Assembly: GCA_001870995.2 (NCBI GenBank)
Contig: MLAV02000012.1
Coordinates: forward strand, 1-64,000
Source: Chitinophaga sp. CB10
GTDB lineage: Bacteria; Bacteroidota; Bacteroidia; Chitinophagales; Chitinophagaceae
DNA: 64,000 nucleotides
Direction: 5' to 3'
Shown piece by piece: positions 62,601 to 64,000 of this stretch. How positions within the stretch are numbered: position 1 is the stretch's first letter; each line of letters opens with the position of its first letter. A program made the position numbers and the translations under genes. Under the pieces are notes generated by a model, which was given only the letters and a program-made list of their open reading frames with translations, was not told the origin of the DNA and made no database searches.

Positions 62601-62799
62601 TCAGGGTAAACTTACCATCCCCGTTGGTGGTCGTGGCGATGGTGTTGTTCTTTACCCGTACGGTAGCGCCCACAATCAGTTCGCCGGTCTTCTGGTCCTT
62701 CACGGTACCGGAAATCGTACGTTCCTGCGCGGACACCCGCAGCGTGCCTACCAATAGCAATAGTAACAGCAACGGTTTGATGTAACGTATGGAATTCAT
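59611..62799 (-). CDS. SusC/RagA TonB-dependent transporter (PUL C)
   Basis: A 1062-residue outer-membrane transporter (signal MNSIRYIKPLLLLLLLVG, ending RVSAQ). It lacks an STN domain and begins with a carboxypeptidase-regulatory-like domain (ISGTVKDQKTGELIVGATV), the signature GEVVVVGYGSKKKG, the plug (LGSALINRVPGVSVNYSSGK; ITFLKDASAAIYGAAGAKG) and a barrel ending LSIGIGASL. It is the first gene of the 20-gene run. Without STN it is not directly tied to a FecR/sigma switch, so control by the AraC-type regulator or a system outside the window is likely. Confidence 0.95.
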   Translation of the reverse strand: MNSIRYIKPLLLLLLLVGTLRVSAQERTISGTVKDQKTGELIVGATVRVKNNTIATTTNGDGKFTLKVPSAEAVVMVSHLGYTFYETKVSNLPSVIMLTTAERGVGEVVVVGYGSKKKGDLLGAIANIKGSEVEDLPVANLGSALINRVPGVSVNYSSGKPGSTTNINIRNSITFPGSTASTTQPLYVIDGIIVNPTTYNQSPNPDFFENLDASQIEDITFLKDASAAIYGAAGAKGVVLITTKKGKIGKPRINYNGYLGRSTEAVKTKTMTAYQHAKMLNDGWEANNAAYSNRFSDADLEKLKQMPDRAWYDDFWQPGNVMRHTLNISGGSERITFFAGGSYYKEDGNYGDINVKKYSVRGSMDAKIIDGLTANVSFSSDFNQEYRGTSKGANPETDDQTIRALYLTPKWVPTTVNGLPVAFNGPNPPGNWSLLALLNSGNYTRNKSQGLSTNASLEYRPSYIKGLSAKVQLGILNRNNQDKQYYPTYRVANVVRPGFSNNGLLYSDSIDAKTPWVTITNNDQLSEGSTISSSYQLIGTLNYARTFGQHDIGVLVAVDQSEAEARNIFLTKNKQLVMGVDEFWAFSDDPTTVASLGAVIRNPQSTQFAKRSFISRANYSFANKYLIEFIGRFDASSNFAPDKRWGFFPTVGLGWRVSEEEFFKERFFFIDNFKLRAMYGIVGEDRVSNKTYVNRFTQTTGMLFGNANTNGLDPSIYPNPDATWEKARTLNVGFDLTMLKSKLNITADFYHRYTYDAFNQLDVSVVPMTTGLITAVKNYGKAVAYGAEFGIGYRDNINRDWGFTADVNFAVTNSMILQQYYSPAALGLFGEDGIENPIGKNPKIYNGNNYGYIATGILRTQDEVEAILAKNPNYTIGGQKPQVGFMNYKDVNGDGKIDDNDVTLMFDRTAPVIGFGITLGVNYKQFKLQTNLNLSVGGKVFYDSEAKKAPTTTQNAPSFWNDHWTPENPNAKYPRADAPLIKENSTFWAVNGTQCRINNAVLSYSLPKELVNRYKIPDLRVMLTGTNLWNIINPYKYKDPYTSNFASYPTLRTLSIGIGASL

Positions 62800-62839
62800 T
62801 GGCGTTCGTTTAAAAAAATAGCTTGTGAGATGAGTTTGG

Positions 62840-62875
62840 TTGAGTCAAATAGCTGGATAATTCAATCTGGTTGAC
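62840..62875. promoter_or_regulatory. Operator candidate upstream of PUL C
   Basis: Two dyads lie 40-75 bases before the SusC start: TTGAGTCAA (62840-62848) and TCAA-TCTGG-TTGAC (62862-62875). They share the TTGA/TCAA half-site. A matching TCAA-N5-TTGAC occurs before the PUL A FecR gene (2803-2816). This is a plausible regulator site at the head of the operon. Confidence 0.35.
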
Positions 62876-62952
62876 TGTTTGTATCAGCGTAACCGGAATT
62901 TCATCAATCGTGGAAACCTTTCGTGGTCAGGACAAACGTGGATGCGGAGTTG

Positions 62953-63699
62953 TTATCTGGAATTTTTTCTTTCTTTCAGGCGTTGCTGCCAGGCTGCTGT
63001 TTCTTTCTTCAGGTCGTACCCTGCTTCGGAGAGGTAGTTGTTGATCCTCCCTTTGTATTTGCCAAAAACTTTGTGCTTATCGCCGGAAGTGCCTTCGTCC
63101 ATAGCCAGCTCCCTTGCTTCCACCAGCCAGGTGTAGATCTGCTCCTTCTGCGCAGCCGTCAGCTGCGGCAGCATATCCTGGTAGGCGCTGAAAGTGCCGG
63201 GCAGCACGCGGTAGGTCATACCGTCCTTCACTTGCTCCACCTGCGTGGCATTCAGCCGCGCGCTCAGGCTGGCGATGAACTGCTGATGCAGGGCGCGCAG
63301 GGCGGCTTGTTTTTTTTCTTCCTGCTGTCTGACCGCGGCGGCTTTATCCACCCCTTTGGAGGAATCGGCTTTGATGGCGGCTACCGCCACTTTATACTGA
63401 TCGTGGATAGCGTTGAGGTCCATGTATTGATGGACGATCGTGTTCATAACGGCCTTATATTGGACGCTGTCGGTAATGCCTAAAGTTTGGACAATCTTAC
63501 CCGTCCTTTCCGTCAATACTTTTTCATAATCCGGGTTTGCCTGCGCTTCGCCGCGGGAAGAAAAACACAACAGGGAAAAGCCCAGGGCGGCAGTAGCCAG
63601 CGTAGTGGAAAAAGACGGCAAACGTCTGCCAGCAGCGGATAGCCGGCACAGGGCAGCAGCCAGGGAGGTACCCTTCATAACACGGAATAGCTTTTTCAT
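62953..63699 (-). CDS. DUF3826 domain protein
   Basis: A 248-residue exported protein. After a basic start there is a hydrophobic stretch at about 31-53 ending GEAQA that acts as a signal. The mature part is helical and charged; the end FGKYKGRINNYLSEAGYDLKK (broken here by the family's Gly-Tyr) is the hallmark of DUF3826, a family I associate with pectin-related PULs of Bacteroidota. Its biochemical role is unknown. It lies 153 bases upstream of SusC on the same strand and may be the first gene of the extended transcript. Confidence 0.87.
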   Translation of the reverse strand: MKKLFRVMKGTSLAAALCRLSAAGRRLPSFSTTLATAALGFSLLCFSSRGEAQANPDYEKVLTERTGKIVQTLGITDSVQYKAVMNTIVHQYMDLNAIHDQYKVAVAAIKADSSKGVDKAAAVRQQEEKKQAALRALHQQFIASLSARLNATQVEQVKDGMTYRVLPGTFSAYQDMLPQLTAAQKEQIYTWLVEARELAMDEGTSGDKHKVFGKYKGRINNYLSEAGYDLKKETAAWQQRLKERKNSR

Positions 63700-63781
63700 G
63701 TTGCATCAGATTTTTCATTCAGGTGAAAAACAGTGTGGACGCTGTAATTTTTTCACCGGTTTAAAGATACCTGCAAGTACT

Positions 63782-63831
63782 ACCTTAACCAATGTAAGGT
63801 TTCACTATAAAGATGGAACATTTTACTATTT
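63782..63831 (-). promoter_or_regulatory. Candidate control site upstream of DUF3826
   Basis: An inverted repeat ACCTTA (63782-63787) and TAAGGT (63795-63800) is followed 12 bases further by GATGGA-AC-ATTTTACTATTT (63812-63831), the partner of the motif at 37341-37360. Both lie in the 174-base gap between the GH2-type gene end and the DUF3826 start, where a promoter is expected. Confidence 0.4.
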
Positions 63832-63873
63832 GCCGTATAAAATATCTCCGGGAACGATTGCGTAAAATTTTTA

Positions 63874-64000
63874 CTACTCCGTGCGGATGGAAATAGTTGC
63901 GGGAGCGATACCTGCGCCGGAGGCTTTGAGGCGGATAACGCCCGGCTGGCCGGTGGATTGGACGATGGCCAGGGCCATGCCTTTCCAGCATTGCCGGGAT
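63874..64000 (-). CDS. C-terminal end of a probable GH2-type glycosidase, cut by the window edge
   Basis: The last 41 codons of a - strand gene; the stop TAG is at 63874-63876. In the frame beginning at 63999 it reads CWKGMALAIVQSTGQPGVI and then RLKASGAGIAPATISIRTE, which matches the closing beta-sandwich of many GH2 beta-galactosidase-type enzymes of Bacteroidota. The longer ORF in another frame here (63785-63991) is a shadow. The family is inferred from this short tail only. Confidence 0.55.
   Translation of the reverse strand, partial: SRQCWKGMALAIVQSTGQPGVIRLKASGAGIAPATISIRTE

Noticed and set aside
60988..62757. 589-residue open frame on the + strand
   Set aside because: It is antisense to the PUL C SusC gene, which has full family signatures; the frame is open because of codon use and has no recognisable domain.
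63785..63991. 68-residue frame at the right edge
   Set aside because: Its Arg/Pro/His-rich product is the out-of-frame reading of the GH2-type C-terminus that ends at 63874.

Overview
This window comes from a member of the Bacteroidota, most likely a Chitinophaga-like soil or plant-associated glycan degrader. The support is three SusC/SusD outer-membrane uptake pairs, a Bacteroidota-type ECF sigma/FecR pair, many secreted glycan-degrading enzymes with signal peptides, and no obvious Shine-Dalgarno sequences. Almost all of it is polysaccharide utilisation loci (PULs). No rRNA, tRNA, CRISPR array or recognisable transposase was seen.

Layout. (1) 1-1827: an AT-rich flank with a short DNA-methyltransferase-like ORF that looks truncated and over 1 kb with little coding content. 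(2) 1828-10347, + strand: PUL A, with ECF sigma factor, a 54-bp tandem repeat tract, FecR anti-sigma factor, SusC carrying an N-terminal STN signalling domain, SusD and a GH29 alpha-L-fucosidase. (3) 10373-10402: a bidirectional terminator. (4) 10419-17424, - strand: PUL B, with SusC, SusD, an HExxH metallopeptidase-like lipoprotein and an unrecognised lipoprotein. (5) 17425-21338: a regulatory stretch with an EF-hand protein, an AraC-type regulator behind 10-bp phased repeats, and a sialate-O-acetylesterase-like enzyme. (6) 62799 down to 21312, - strand: PUL C, 20 consecutive same-strand genes over about 41 kb, seven of whose junctions are 4-base ATGA overlaps. Upstream of it on the same strand lie a DUF3826 gene and the 3' end of a probable GH2 enzyme that runs off the right edge.

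How the genes work together. PUL C starts with SusC/SusD and a surface lipoprotein for capture and import, followed by a PL1 pectate lyase and two beta-helix proteins. Exo-enzymes follow: GH140 (apiosidase type), GH43, sialidase-like beta-propellers, an (alpha/alpha)6 enzyme, GH2, two GH78 and one GH106 rhamnosidase-type proteins, and GH127 (beta-L-arabinofuranosidase type). A sodium:solute symporter, a Gfo/Idh/MocA dehydrogenase and an esterase-epimerase fusion suggest import and catabolism of an unusual sugar or sugar acid. The mix of rhamnosidases, apiosidase, arabinofuranosidase and pectate lyase points to a complex pectin such as rhamnogalacturonan II or a related plant glycan. This is inference, because several families of the known RG-II systems are absent.

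The points most worth a second look are the three-domain STN/esterase/epimerase fusion, the GH78-sialidase fusion, a four-copy 56-bp duplication of a gene junction that creates a coupled mini-ORF, the phased iterons upstream of the AraC gene, and a 20-bp motif shared by two operon gaps.
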